Assembly: GCF_003386865.1 (NCBI RefSeq) | Contig: NZ_QTUA01000001.1 | Location: 1,054,001-1,118,000, forward strand | Direction of reading: 5' to 3' | Source of the DNA: Calidifontibacter indicus | Lineage (GTDB): Bacteria; Actinomycetota; Actinomycetes; Actinomycetales; Dermatophilaceae | DNA length: 64,000 nt | Shown: one piece after another, positions 23,809 to 32,690 of the stretch | How the letters are laid out: each line of letters opens with the position of its first letter | Position numbering within the stretch: the stretch's first letter is position 1 | Notes under the pieces: model-generated | Told to the model about the DNA's origin: nothing | Databases searched by the model: none | What the model saw: the letters and a program-made list of their open reading frames with translations, nothing else | Position numbers and translations under genes: made by a program

Positions 23809-24159
23809 TCAGGCTTGGTTCGCGGTGACGAAGAGCCACCAACCGGTGTCGGTGGCGGTGAGAGTGTGCCGATTTCCTTGATGCTCGATCTCGATGGTTT
23901 GTCCCGGCGTGGTGCGCCCCCACTGCGCCAATCCGTCAAAGGATTCGGCGGAGCCGGCTTCACTGATGTTGCCGCTGGAGCCTGGCTGCCAGTCGCCGTC
24001 GACGCGCACGTACCAGTCGAGGTCGATATCGGCGCCGTCACCGTTGGTGTCGATGATCGCGGCCCCTACATCCCCATTCGTCGCTACTGCCAGGACGGTG
24101 GCCGAGCGAGCGTCCCACCCGCCCGCGGCAATCGCAGTGTTCCAATCCAGGTCTCGCAT
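23809..24159 (-). CDS. Small acidic hypothetical protein between two res-like arrays
   Basis: A 116-residue protein (MRDLDWNTAIAAGGWDARSA, then ATNGDVGAAIIDTNGDGADI, DWQPGSSGNISEAGSAESFD), very acidic, with a predicted beta-rich C-terminal half (GQTIEIEHQGNRHTLTAT). No signal peptide and no family recognised. ATG 24159 follows GGGAGG (24167-24172), a good ribosome site; the frame upstream runs into array B and is not needed. It is the only plausible gene inside the segment bracketed by the arrays. Confidence 0.6.
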   Translation of the reverse strand: MRDLDWNTAIAAGGWDARSATVLAVATNGDVGAAIIDTNGDGADIDLDWYVRVDGDWQPGSSGNISEAGSAESFDGLAQWGRTTPGQTIEIEHQGNRHTLTATDTGWWLFVTANQA

Positions 24160-24194
24160 GAGCGAAGCCTCCCATCTACGTGGTCCTGGCGGAA

Positions 24195-24345
24195 CCGGTT
24201 TCGAGTCGTTCTGGGCGGGCTCACTAACGATCGTTTTCGAGCGGGCAAGGCAGGGCCCGGAAACGCGCCGTAAATGGTGTTCGAAAACCCTGCTCACTGA
24301 CCTACATGCTCGAAACCTCTCAGTTTCGTTACTTTCGAGCAGTCA
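24195..24345 (+). repeat. res-like array B, upstream of the resolvase
   Basis: The array repeats the layout of array A: ACGATCGTTTTCGAGCGG (24227-24244), GTTCGAAA (24279-24286), GCTCGAAA (24308-24315) and TTTCGAGCAG (24333-24342), with an additional TTTCGAG at 24199. It ends about 15 bases before the resolvase start, the usual place for a res site that also controls the resolvase promoter. The inner spacings differ from array A by four to six bases. Confidence 0.65.
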
Positions 24346-24357
24346 AGTGGTCACACG

Positions 24358-24987
24358 GTGACTCAATGGGGATACGCGCGAGTCAGCACTGTCGACCAGG
24401 ACGCGGCGTTGCAACTCGACGCACTGCTAGCGGCCGGTGTCGACCGCGCGCACATCGTGGTCGACCATGCCTCCGGCACGAAAGAGTCGAGACCTGGCCT
24501 CGATGAACTGCTGGGAGGGTTGGAAACCGGCGACGTTCTGACGGTGTGGAAGTTGGACCGCCTCGGCCGGTCCCTGTCGCACCTAATCCGTGTTGTTGAC
24601 GAGTTGGGAGACCGGGGCGTCGAGTTCCGCTCGATCACGGAGGCGTTGGACACCACGACGCCGGTGGGCCGGCTGCTGTTCCACGTCGTAGGCGCTGTCG
24701 CGCAGTTCGAGCGGGAGATGACCACCGAGCGCACCCGTGCAGCGTTGGCGGCCGCGCGGGCGAGCGATCGCCGACTTGGCCGGCCCTCCAGGGTGAACCG
24801 GCACCAGTACCTCCTCATTCAGCAGATGGCGGCTGCTGGTGAGCCACAAGGGGTTATCGCGTCCACGACGGGCCTGTCTCGCGCAGTGGTGGGTCGCGTC
24901 ATCCGCGGGGAGATCGCTTCGCGGGCGCGCTTCGATGAACTCATCGAGCACGACATGAGCTTGCCAATGTACGAGGAATGCCCTTAG
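24358..24987 (+). CDS. Serine recombinase (Tn3-type resolvase/invertase)
   Basis: A 209-residue site-specific recombinase. The catalytic domain has YARVST with the nucleophilic Ser, LTVWKLDRLGRSLSHLIRVV, and the Arg-rich region EREMTTERTRAALAAARA; a C-terminal HTH follows (GEPQGVIASTTGLSRAVVGR). The GTG at 24358 is the start; length and order are standard. It lies directly beside res-like array B. No Tn3-type transposase is present, so it may be a stability or cassette-resolution module left from a larger transposon or plasmid. Confidence 0.93.
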   Translation: MTQWGYARVSTVDQDAALQLDALLAAGVDRAHIVVDHASGTKESRPGLDELLGGLETGDVLTVWKLDRLGRSLSHLIRVVDELGDRGVEFRSITEALDTTTPVGRLLFHVVGAVAQFEREMTTERTRAALAAARASDRRLGRPSRVNRHQYLLIQQMAAAGEPQGVIASTTGLSRAVVGRVIRGEIASRARFDELIEHDMSLPMYEECP

Positions 24988-25580
24988 AGAGTCCGCTTGG
25001 CGAGGGCGAAAAGTGGCCGCCGCTGCGGTTGGTTGCGCCGCCATCGACCTGGATCGCGTCACTGCCACGAAGTTGAGACAACTGACAGCTTGTCCGAGAT
25101 CGATCCGGCACCAGGGGCGGTGGGTCAGCTAGTCATCTATCGGAGCTGAAGCTTCTCCCCTCGGGCGCGTACGCCTCGGTGCTGGTGCCGTCGACGGCGA
25201 AAACTCTCGCTCCGTTCTGTGGGAAGTGCACCATCGCATCCATCGTTCAAACGGGTGCCCCTTTGCGGACTCTTCACAGTCGAGGGTGTCGATCTGTCAG
25301 CACGTCGCTGACCGGGTAGGGGTCGAGGTCTTCCGAGGAGTCTTCCGAGGATGAAGGTTCCTACACGCCTCATCTGGAAGACCTCGACGTGCCCAACGCT
25401 ACGGCCGAGGACGGCTTCAGCTGTCCTGACCTGACCTCGTTCTGCGGTCTCGACTAACTTGGCCTCATCGCCGTTGGGCAACGTCTCGAACCCGACCCGT
25501 GCTGGCGTGCAGGTCGTTGACGATGACCGGTGTGGCTGCGAAGGAATCCCGCGGGGCGGCGTGGTTCGCCGGTTGTAGGC
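24988..25580. other. Junction region between the mobile zone and radA
   Basis: No gene is supported. A minus-strand frame (25481-25137) encodes a low-confidence Arg-rich peptide without known features. A 14-bp direct repeat (GTCTTCCGAGGAGT type) lies near 25330-25350. This is the boundary between mosaic accessory DNA and the ordered chromosome; I found no clear att duplication. Confidence 0.4.
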
Positions 25581-26972
25581 TCAGCTGCCGATGGCGGGCG
25601 CGGCCGCGATGTTCAGCAACCGCACCGCCGACGCCAGGTCGGCTACCTCCCGCACGTCCATTCCCTGCGGGGTCGACTCGTCGCCGAGCGAGCCCTTGGG
25701 CACGATCGCCCGGGTGAAGCCGATGCGGGCGGCTTCGGCCAGCCGACGCGGCACCCCCTGGACGGCGCGCACATCGCCCGCCAGACCCACCTCGCCGATC
25801 GCCAAGGTGCCCTGCCGAAACGGTTGATCCGCGAGCGAACTCGCCATCGCCAGTGCGATCGCTAGGTCGGCGGCCGGCTCGGCCAGACGTACGCCGCCCA
25901 CGGTGGAGACGTAGCAGTCGGAGTCGCGCGCCTTCACGCCGCAATGCCGGTCGAGCACCGCGAGGATCATCGCGGTGCGGGAGGAGTCGACCCCGCTGGT
26001 GGTGCGTCGCGGGGACCCACCCTGACCCGATGGCGCGAGCAACGCCTGCACCTCGGTCACCAGCGGACGGCGTCCCTCGAGGGTGACCGTGATGCAGGTG
26101 CCGGGGGCGGGTTCGGCGGTGCGGGTGAGGAACAGCCCGCTCGGGTCGGGCAGGCCGACGATGCCGACGTCGGACAGGTCGAAGCAGCCGACCTCGTCGG
26201 TGGGGCCGAACCGGTTCTTCACCGCGCGCACCATCCGCAGCCGCGAGTGGCGTTCGCCCTCGAACTGCACGACGACATCGACGAGGTGTTCGAGCACCCG
26301 CGGGCCGGCGATCGAGCCGTCTTTGGTGACATGGCCGACGAGCAGTGTGGCGATGTTCTTCTCCTTGGCCACCTGGATGATGCTCGCCGCCACCTCCCGG
26401 ATCTGCGACACATTGCCCGGAGCGCCCTCGATGTCGGCGGAGGCGATGGTCTGCACGGAGTCGACGATCAGCAGCCCCGGATCGACCTGCTCGATCTGGG
26501 CGAGCACGGTGGCGAGGTCGGTCTCGGCCGCGAGATACAGGGTGCGGGCCATGGCCTCGATGCGCTCGCCGCGCAGCCGCACCTGGGCGGCCGACTCCTC
26601 GCCGCTGATGTAGAGCACGTCCTTCCCCGCACGCGCGGTGCGCCCCGCGACGTCGAGCAGCAGCGTCGACTTGCCGATGCCCGGCTCGCCGGCGATGAGC
26701 ACGACGGCGCCCGGCACGAGCCCGCCGCCGAGCACCCGGTCGAACTCGCCGACGCCGGTGGGGGCCGCAGCCGCGAGCGTCGCGTCGACATCGGAGATCG
26801 GCTGCGCGTGACGCTCGACGTGTCGGGCCGGTGCTGTGCGCGGCTTGACCGCGCCGGCCTCCACCACCGTGCCCCACGCCTGACATTCGCCACAGCGCCC
26901 GACCCACTTGATCGCCGTCCAACCGCACTCGGTGCACTTGTACGCGGGAGTCGAGCCCTTCTTCGCAGCCAT
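25581..26972 (-). CDS. radA: DNA repair protein RadA
   Basis: A 463-residue RecA-like ATPase that drives branch migration in recombinational repair. It has the N-terminal zinc finger (CTECGWTAIKWVGRCGECQA), Walker A (GEPGIGKSTLLLD), Walker B (PGLLIVDSVQTI), the RadA-specific KNRFG motif (VKNRFGPTDEVG) and a C-terminal Lon-like domain (DCYVSTVGGVRLAEPAADLA). ATG 26972 begins at the zinc finger; the frame is open far upstream but antisense to the next gene. It is the first core gene after the accessory region. Confidence 0.97.
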   Translation of the reverse strand: MAAKKGSTPAYKCTECGWTAIKWVGRCGECQAWGTVVEAGAVKPRTAPARHVERHAQPISDVDATLAAAAPTGVGEFDRVLGGGLVPGAVVLIAGEPGIGKSTLLLDVAGRTARAGKDVLYISGEESAAQVRLRGERIEAMARTLYLAAETDLATVLAQIEQVDPGLLIVDSVQTIASADIEGAPGNVSQIREVAASIIQVAKEKNIATLLVGHVTKDGSIAGPRVLEHLVDVVVQFEGERHSRLRMVRAVKNRFGPTDEVGCFDLSDVGIVGLPDPSGLFLTRTAEPAPGTCITVTLEGRRPLVTEVQALLAPSGQGGSPRRTTSGVDSSRTAMILAVLDRHCGVKARDSDCYVSTVGGVRLAEPAADLAIALAMASSLADQPFRQGTLAIGEVGLAGDVRAVQGVPRRLAEAARIGFTRAIVPKGSLGDESTPQGMDVREVADLASAVRLLNIAAAPAIGS

Positions 26973-27104
26973 GCGCCACACCGTAGGTGACCTCACCGAC
27001 AACCTCACCGACAACCTCGTCGAGCACCTCGTCCACCCGATCGGCACCTCGTCCGGCGGCCGGGAGAGTACCCAGGCGCCGTCCAGCGAACTAGGCTCGC
27101 GCGA

Positions 27105-27491
27105 GTGAACCTGGAAAAAGTGGTCTTCGGCTTCTTCGTGCTGCTCGCAGCCACGTTGAACTTCGGATTTTTCATCGGCGACATCAGCGATCCCGAGGTG
27201 CACAACGTCTACGAGTTGTTCCTCGCGCTCGCGGTCAACCTCATCGCGACGGTGCTGAAGTTCGGTGACCGCACGCAGGTCGGCGCGATCCACCTCGCCA
27301 CCAGCCTCGTGGCGTTGCTGCAACTTCTCGGCGCGGCCACGGTGTGGGTGTGGGCCACCCAGATCGGCGCCCACGGCCTCGACGCCCACGCGACCTCGAG
27401 CATGGTCTCGTTGTCCGGTGGAGCGCTGCTGGCGAACATCGTCTCGGTGACGCTCCTGGTCGTCGAGACGGTGTCGTACCGCCGCCACTGA
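27105..27491 (+). CDS. DUF6394-type membrane protein
   Basis: A 128-residue protein with three to four membrane helices (VVFGFFVLLAATLNFGFFIG, LFLALAVNLIATVLKF, ATSLVALLQLLGAATVWVWA, LLANIVSVTLLVVETV), matching the small DUF6394 family found beside TrkA-type K+ channel genes. GTG 27105 is the start. It lies 55 bases before the channel gene and is probably co-transcribed. Partner function in K+ flux is inferred from context. Confidence 0.8.
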   Translation: MNLEKVVFGFFVLLAATLNFGFFIGDISDPEVHNVYELFLALAVNLIATVLKFGDRTQVGAIHLATSLVALLQLLGAATVWVWATQIGAHGLDAHATSSMVSLSGGALLANIVSVTLLVVETVSYRRH

Positions 27492-27546
27492 ACCACCGAC
27501 CGGCCACCGACAGACCGAAAAGACTGAGCGACAAGGACATTCCGCG

Positions 27547-29277
27547 TTGGTCAACCTGATGCACCTGATGAACTTGCGGACGCGACGCGTGCGCATGGGT
27601 CGTCGCAAGGTGGTGCCCATCCCGACCGGCGTGCCCACCACCGACGCCGTGTTCCTGCTGTTGCGGCGGATGCGGGCACCGTTCGTGGTGCTCATCGTGA
27701 CGTTCACCGTGTCGATGATCGGTCTGTCGCTCATCCCCGGTCGTACCGCCGACGGCAAGCCGTACAAGTACACCTTGTTCGACGCGTTCTACCAGGTGAC
27801 GATGACCGTCACCACGGTCGGCTACACCGAGGCGCCACACCCGTTCACCTACGCGCAGCGCATGTGGATGACGGCGTCGATCTTCATGCTGGTGGTCTGT
27901 TGGGCCTACACGATCGGCGTGATCTTCTCGATCATGCAGGACTCCGCCTTCCAGCAGGCGCTCGGCACCCAGCGCTTCCGGCGCAAGGTGAAGGGCATGC
28001 GGGAGCCGTTCGAACTGGTCGTCGGCTACGGCGCTGCCGGTCAGGCGGTCGGCTCGGAGCTCGACCGCAGGCGGCGCCGGTTCGTCGTGGTCGAGCGCGA
28101 ACAGGAACGGGTCGAGGCGGTCTGGACCGACGAACTGCACGCCGACGTGCCCGCGCACGGCGGTGATGGGAAGTTCCCGGCGACCCTCGGCCTGGCCGGG
28201 CTCGGCCATCCGATGTGCGAAGCCGTGCTGGCGCTCACCGACGACGACGAGGCCAACCTCGCGGTGGTGATGAGTGCTGCGCTGCTGCGCCCCGAGATCC
28301 CGTGCATCGCCCGCTGCGTGGACAAGGACGTCCAGGCCCGGATGGAGGAGTTCGCGCCGACGGCGATCATCAATCCGGACGACCGCTACGGCGGATATCT
28401 GGCGCTGCAGTTGCATCAGCCGGGCACCCACCAGCTCATCTGGTGGCTCATGGACAACGACGAGGAGAACCTCCCTGCGCCGCACCCCGGCCTGGACGCC
28501 GGCACCTGGGTGGTATCCGGCGACTGCGATTTCGGACGCATGGTGGCGGCCGATCTGCGCGGTGCCGGACTCGAGGTCGACCTGATCGGCGAGAAAGACC
28601 CCCTGCCGGTGCTCGACGACGTCGTCGGGTTCGTGGCCGCGTCCGCCAACGACCTCACCAACCTCGCGCTCGCGGAGCAGGTGCTCGCCGCCAACGCCGA
28701 CGTGTTTCTGTGCGTCCGTCAGCGCACCGAGGCCTACCGCGCCCTGGTCAGCGCGATGGAGATCGACTCGGTCTACATCTCCACGGAACTGGTCGCCCGT
28801 GAGGTGCTGGCGCGGGTGCTCGCCCCGACCTTCTGGCAGTACATCGAGCACGTGCTGCAGCAGGACGAGGGTTATGCGCTCGCGGTGCGCGACGAGATCG
28901 TCGCCTACTGCGGACGTCGCGCGCCCGAGAAAGAGGTCGTCACCCTCGACAAGGAGGGTGCGCCCGCCGTGGTCGACTGGCTGGCCGACAAGGACCTCAC
29001 GATCGGTGACCTGCTGCACCACCCGCTGAACCGCGAGGAACACCTCGAACTCGTCGTGCTGATGCTCGCGCGCGAGGGGGCCGAGATCCTGTCCCCGCCG
29101 CCCGGCACGCCGCTTCGTGTCGGCGACAAGATCCTGCTCGCCGGCGCCTCGCACGGGTTCTCCGATCTGCGTGCGGCGTTGTTCTACCCGGCCACGTTGG
29201 AGTACGTCGTCACCGGCAGTCACGTGCCGACGACGTGGTTGTGGCGCAAGTTGGGGCGGCGTCAAGGAGCTGCGTAG
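27547..29277 (+). CDS. Potassium channel with two TrkA/RCK modules
   Basis: A 576-residue Kch-like channel. One pore module with two helices (FVVLIVTFTVSMIGLSLI and MTASIFMLVVCWAYTIGVIF) brackets the selectivity filter TVTTVGYTE. Two tandem RCK/TrkA-N domains follow (LVVGYGAAGQAVGSELDRRR and WVVSGDCDFGRMVAADLRGA), then a TrkA-C-like tail (GTPLRVGDKILLAG). TTG 27547 is favoured because AAGGA lies nine bases upstream; ATG 27559 is the alternative. Two RCK units on one chain suggest a gating ring built from four subunits. Confidence 0.9.
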   Translation: MVNLMHLMNLRTRRVRMGRRKVVPIPTGVPTTDAVFLLLRRMRAPFVVLIVTFTVSMIGLSLIPGRTADGKPYKYTLFDAFYQVTMTVTTVGYTEAPHPFTYAQRMWMTASIFMLVVCWAYTIGVIFSIMQDSAFQQALGTQRFRRKVKGMREPFELVVGYGAAGQAVGSELDRRRRRFVVVEREQERVEAVWTDELHADVPAHGGDGKFPATLGLAGLGHPMCEAVLALTDDDEANLAVVMSAALLRPEIPCIARCVDKDVQARMEEFAPTAIINPDDRYGGYLALQLHQPGTHQLIWWLMDNDEENLPAPHPGLDAGTWVVSGDCDFGRMVAADLRGAGLEVDLIGEKDPLPVLDDVVGFVAASANDLTNLALAEQVLAANADVFLCVRQRTEAYRALVSAMEIDSVYISTELVAREVLARVLAPTFWQYIEHVLQQDEGYALAVRDEIVAYCGRRAPEKEVVTLDKEGAPAVVDWLADKDLTIGDLLHHPLNREEHLELVVLMLAREGAEILSPPPGTPLRVGDKILLAGASHGFSDLRAALFYPATLEYVVTGSHVPTTWLWRKLGRRQGAA

Positions 29278-29381
29278 GCCGAGCCGAAGCCCTCTGGTTC
29301 CCAACGGAATTTGATCCACAGCCCATCCGGTAGGTGCCGGTTCTCCACAGGTCGTCTGCGACTGATTGTGGGTGTCGGTGG

Positions 29382-29397
29382 TCGTACATATGTTTGA
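29382..29397 (+). promoter_or_regulatory. LexA-like SOS box upstream of the DUF222/HNH gene
   Basis: TCGTACATATGTTTGA matches the actinobacterial SOS consensus TCGAACrnrTGTTCGA at all but two fixed positions, and lies four bases before the ATG. 13E12/DUF222 genes in mycobacteria are known SOS-regulon members, which supports the call. Its position would block transcription or initiation directly. Confidence 0.65.
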
Positions 29398-29400
29398 TTC

Positions 29401-31131
29401 ATGACCACCAGTTACGAGATCGACGAGCCTCTGAGCGAGGTCGAACTCGAGCTGCTCGATTCCCTGTTGAGTCGCAAGACGTATCGGGTGCGGCCGGTCA
29501 TCACCGAACACTCAACCCCCACGGAGATGCTGGCCGCGGCGGCGCAGTTGTGTCGGGACGCGTTCGCCAAGATCGACACCGACACCATCCGCGCGGGTGA
29601 GGCTGCGTCGACAGGACGGGTGTCGTCGGTGGAGGAGCTGCGGTCGTTGGAGGAGACGATCAGCGCGGCCGCGGTGACGGGTTCGGTCGTGCAAGGTGCT
29701 GCGGCGATCGCGATGGCGAGGTACGCCGCGATCGACCGCGAAGTCATCGATACCGACACCGGGTTCGCGGTGCCGGTCGAACGGCCCATCGGGCATCAGG
29801 CCGACTTCGCCGACACCGATTTGGCCGCCGCCTGCCAACTCGCACCACGCACCGCTTCCACCAGGCTGGGTGCCGCGGTCACCGCGTGTACGAAGACGCC
29901 GCGGTTGGTCGAGGCGGCGGTCGCGGGTGGGGTGCCGTTCTGGAAGGTGAGCCTCGTCGCGGCCGAACTGGCCGACGCCACCTCCACGACGGCGGCGATG
30001 GTCGAGGACGAGTTGTTGGGGTCGCGTGGGTTCGCCTCGTGGGGGTTCCAGAAGCTGAAGTCGACTGTGCGGGCACTGGTGACCCGGTGGGAAGCCGACG
30101 CCGCCAAACAAACGAAGAAGCGGACCGCGCGGGAAGCGATCGGGGTCTGGGCGGAAGGCTCCGACATCCCCGGGTTGTCCGAACTGCGGGCGGTGGGTCC
30201 GGCGGATCAGATCGCGAAGATCCACGCCGCGCTCGACCAGTTGGCCGACACCTGGCGCAAACACCCTGAACAACACGCGGAAGCCCACCCCGAGCAGTAC
30301 CCCCAGCAGACCGGACAGCAGGGCACGCCGGCAGGGTCGGGCATGGGGACGGAGCCAGGGTCAGCGTTCAAACCGACGGTCAAACCGACGCTCGGTCAGC
30401 TACGCCTCGACGCGCTGTGCGACCTGGTCACCCAAGGCTGCGACATCGGGTTTCACCTCGTCATCCACGTCCCCTTCCAACGCACCAACGCCACCAGCGA
30501 CAACCATGACGAGAGCAGTGACTGCGCCGACAACGGCGAAGGCGCCGGTGCGCAGGCGGCAAGCGATCCAGGTCCGCCCGAAAATGACTGTGACACAGCC
30601 GATCCGGAGACATCACACGGCTCGACCGGCCCACCAGATGGTGACGCCCGTGGGAGCACCCGCACTGACTGGGCGGAGATCCCGGGCATCGGGTTGGTCG
30701 CTCCCGACACCGTCGATGCGCTGGTCGAACGGTTCGGCTGCCGGCTGACCCGGGTGCTGTTCGACACCGACACCGGCATCACCGCCGAAACGGCCTCCGC
30801 ACGCTACGAACCACCACCGAAGATCCGGGAGTTCGTCCAACTGAGGGACCAGTCCTGCCGGTTCCCCGGATGCAGCCGACCCGCGATCCGCTGCGACGAA
30901 GACCACGTGCAGGAATGGCCAACCGGCGACACCAAAGGCGCGAACCTCGCAGCCATGTGCCGACACCACCACGACGCCAAAACCAAAGGCCACTGGGACG
31001 TCGAGATGACCGACGACGGAATCTGTACCTGGATCAGCCGCACCGGCCGCCGCTACGTCACCTACCCCGACACCGACAAAGGCCGAAGCGACGATCAGTC
31101 CGAATCAGCGAATGGGCCTCAGTCAGGCTGA
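29401..31131 (+). CDS. DUF222 (13E12-type) HNH endonuclease-like protein
   Basis: A 576-residue protein: N-terminal DUF222 helical region (for example QLAPRTASTRLGAAVTACTK, VSLVAAELADATSTTAAMVE), a low-complexity Gln/Asp/Gly linker at about 280-430 and a C-terminal HNH nuclease (CRFPGCSRPAIRCDEDHVQE, then GANLAAMCRHHHDAKT). The usual HNH His-His pair appears as DEDH and CRHHH. ATG 29401 lies four bases after a LexA-like box. The family is abundant and paralogous in actinomycetes; its biological role is not established. Confidence 0.88.
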   Translation: MTTSYEIDEPLSEVELELLDSLLSRKTYRVRPVITEHSTPTEMLAAAAQLCRDAFAKIDTDTIRAGEAASTGRVSSVEELRSLEETISAAAVTGSVVQGAAAIAMARYAAIDREVIDTDTGFAVPVERPIGHQADFADTDLAAACQLAPRTASTRLGAAVTACTKTPRLVEAAVAGGVPFWKVSLVAAELADATSTTAAMVEDELLGSRGFASWGFQKLKSTVRALVTRWEADAAKQTKKRTAREAIGVWAEGSDIPGLSELRAVGPADQIAKIHAALDQLADTWRKHPEQHAEAHPEQYPQQTGQQGTPAGSGMGTEPGSAFKPTVKPTLGQLRLDALCDLVTQGCDIGFHLVIHVPFQRTNATSDNHDESSDCADNGEGAGAQAASDPGPPENDCDTADPETSHGSTGPPDGDARGSTRTDWAEIPGIGLVAPDTVDALVERFGCRLTRVLFDTDTGITAETASARYEPPPKIREFVQLRDQSCRFPGCSRPAIRCDEDHVQEWPTGDTKGANLAAMCRHHHDAKTKGHWDVEMTDDGICTWISRTGRRYVTYPDTDKGRSDDQSESANGPQSG

Positions 31132-31145
31132 GCGAGCAGCGCCGG

Positions 31146-31838
31146 TCAGTACTTCTTCCAGCGCACGCACACGGCGTAGTCGACCTCGTCGCCCTGGTGC
31201 GCCGCGAGAATCCGGTCGGTGTGGTGCTTGTCGAACTCGATGCCGACGACGGCCTCGAAGTCGGCCCGCGAGTCGAGCTTCCAGCGCATGAGCACCGGAA
31301 TCTTCGACCAACCCTGGCGGTCCCAGAAGCGTTCGACGGACACGGGGTCGTACGTCGGCCAGGCCTCGCGGAACCACGACCCGAAGGTCGAGCGCGACGC
31401 GTCGTTGTCGACGACGAAGGCGACTCCGCCACGGGCCATCACCCGGTCGAGCTCGGCGAGCCCCGGCTCGCAGCCGGCGCCGAAGAAGTACGCCCACCGG
31501 TTGTGCATCACGTCGACGGACGCTTCCTCGACCGGCAGCATCTCCGCGCCGCCGAGCCGGACGTCGACATTCCCGAGACCGCGCACCCGGGCCTGCGCTC
31601 GGCGCACCAACGGCTCGTGCGGTTCGACACCGATCACCGACGCGGCGGTGCGGGCCAGTTCGGGAAGGTGGAAGCCGGTGCCACAGCCGACGTCGAGCAC
31701 GCGGGCGCCGGCCCAGTCGCGCACCGAACGCATCGCGTCCCAGATCAGACCGTCCGGGTCGACGCCGCGGTTCTCGATCTCGTAGATGTCGGGGTTGTTC
31801 CAGATGTTCGGCGACGGGATCGCTTCGTACTCGGCCAT
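31146..31838 (-). CDS. Class I SAM-dependent methyltransferase
   Basis: A 230-residue Rossmann methyltransferase with motif I VLDVGCGTGFHLPELA, acidic motif II (VIGVEPHEP) and the later motif region (VDVMHNRWAYFFGAGCEPGL). No membrane segments. The ATG 31838 start lies three bases from the stop of the next upstream gene, so the pair is probably one unit. Its substrate cannot be predicted. Confidence 0.9.
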   Translation of the reverse strand: MAEYEAIPSPNIWNNPDIYEIENRGVDPDGLIWDAMRSVRDWAGARVLDVGCGTGFHLPELARTAASVIGVEPHEPLVRRAQARVRGLGNVDVRLGGAEMLPVEEASVDVMHNRWAYFFGAGCEPGLAELDRVMARGGVAFVVDNDASRSTFGSWFREAWPTYDPVSVERFWDRQGWSKIPVLMRWKLDSRADFEAVVGIEFDKHHTDRILAAHQGDEVDYAVCVRWKKY

Positions 31839-31840
31839 TC

Positions 31841-32656
31841 TCAGATCCTTCGACGATTCTGCTGCTGGGCGGCCAGCGTTGCGGGGTGCACCAGCAACGG
31901 CAGCATCTTGCGGCGGCCCGGACGCTGCGCGGCTTCGACCGCGGCGAGGTGAGCCTCGCAGCGAAGGACCAGTTCGGCATAACCGGCCTCGCCCATCAGA
32001 TGTTTCAGCTCTCCGGCATTCGAGACGTACACCGGGTCTTTACCCACGTGCGCCTCCGGGTTGCCCGAGCAGTACCAGTCGAGGTCGTGGCCGCCGGGAC
32101 CCCAGCCGCGGCGGTCGTATTCGGTGATCGTCACCTCGGTGAAGCTCGACTCGTCGTTCATCGTCACCGTGCGGAAGTCGCGGCGGATCGGCAGTTGCCA
32201 GCAGACGTCCGGCTTGATCGTGTGTGGCTCGATGCCCTCGGCCATCGCGTGCTGGTGCAGCGCGCAGCCGGCGCCGGCCGGAAAGCCCGGGCGGTTGAGG
32301 AAGATGCACGCGCCGTCGACGACGCGGGTCTTGGTCGCGCCGTCCTCCTTCTCGGTCCAGCCCTTCTTGGAGTGACCCTCGTCGTAGTACTGCCACTCGT
32401 CGGGGCCGAGGGTCTTGGCGACCTGCTTGATGTTCTTCAGGTCGTCCTTGTCACTGAAATGCGCGCCGAGCGTGCAGCAACCGTCGTCGGGGCGATCGGC
32501 GTAGATGCCCTGACAACCCTGCCCGAAGATGCAGGTCCAGTTCGACGTCAGCCAGGTCAGATCCACCCGGAAACGCTCGGTGTCGTCGTCGGGGTTGTCG
32601 AACTCGGCCCAGACCCGTGGGGCCCGCAGCGGTGTCTCGAACGGTGTCTCGGTCAC
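31841..32656 (-). CDS. Cysteine-rich conserved protein (YkgJ/DUF3109-like)
   Basis: A 271-residue protein with many conserved Cys in clusters ([62 protein letters not shown]), a layout seen in putative metal- or Fe-S-binding families such as YkgJ/DUF3109. GTG 32656 is chosen because it sits just before the conserved [12 protein letters not shown] and avoids overlap with the divergent ppx promoter. It is likely co-transcribed with the methyltransferase. Function unknown. Confidence 0.7.
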   Translation of the reverse strand: MTETPFETPLRAPRVWAEFDNPDDDTERFRVDLTWLTSNWTCIFGQGCQGIYADRPDDGCCTLGAHFSDKDDLKNIKQVAKTLGPDEWQYYDEGHSKKGWTEKEDGATKTRVVDGACIFLNRPGFPAGAGCALHQHAMAEGIEPHTIKPDVCWQLPIRRDFRTVTMNDESSFTEVTITEYDRRGWGPGGHDLDWYCSGNPEAHVGKDPVYVSNAGELKHLMGEAGYAELVLRCEAHLAAVEAAQRPGRRKMLPLLVHPATLAAQQQNRRRI

Positions 32657-32690
32657 GGACGCATTGTTGCCTACCGATAACCTCGCCCTC

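Noticed and set aside
25137-25481. A 114-codon minus-strand frame between the resolvase and radA
   Set aside because: Arg-rich, no ribosome site, no family, and it lies in a junction region with a short tandem repeat.
27241-29511. A 756-codon minus-strand frame opposite the K+ channel
   Set aside because: The channel on the plus strand has a clear selectivity filter and RCK domains; the antisense frame is His/Arg-rich without motifs.
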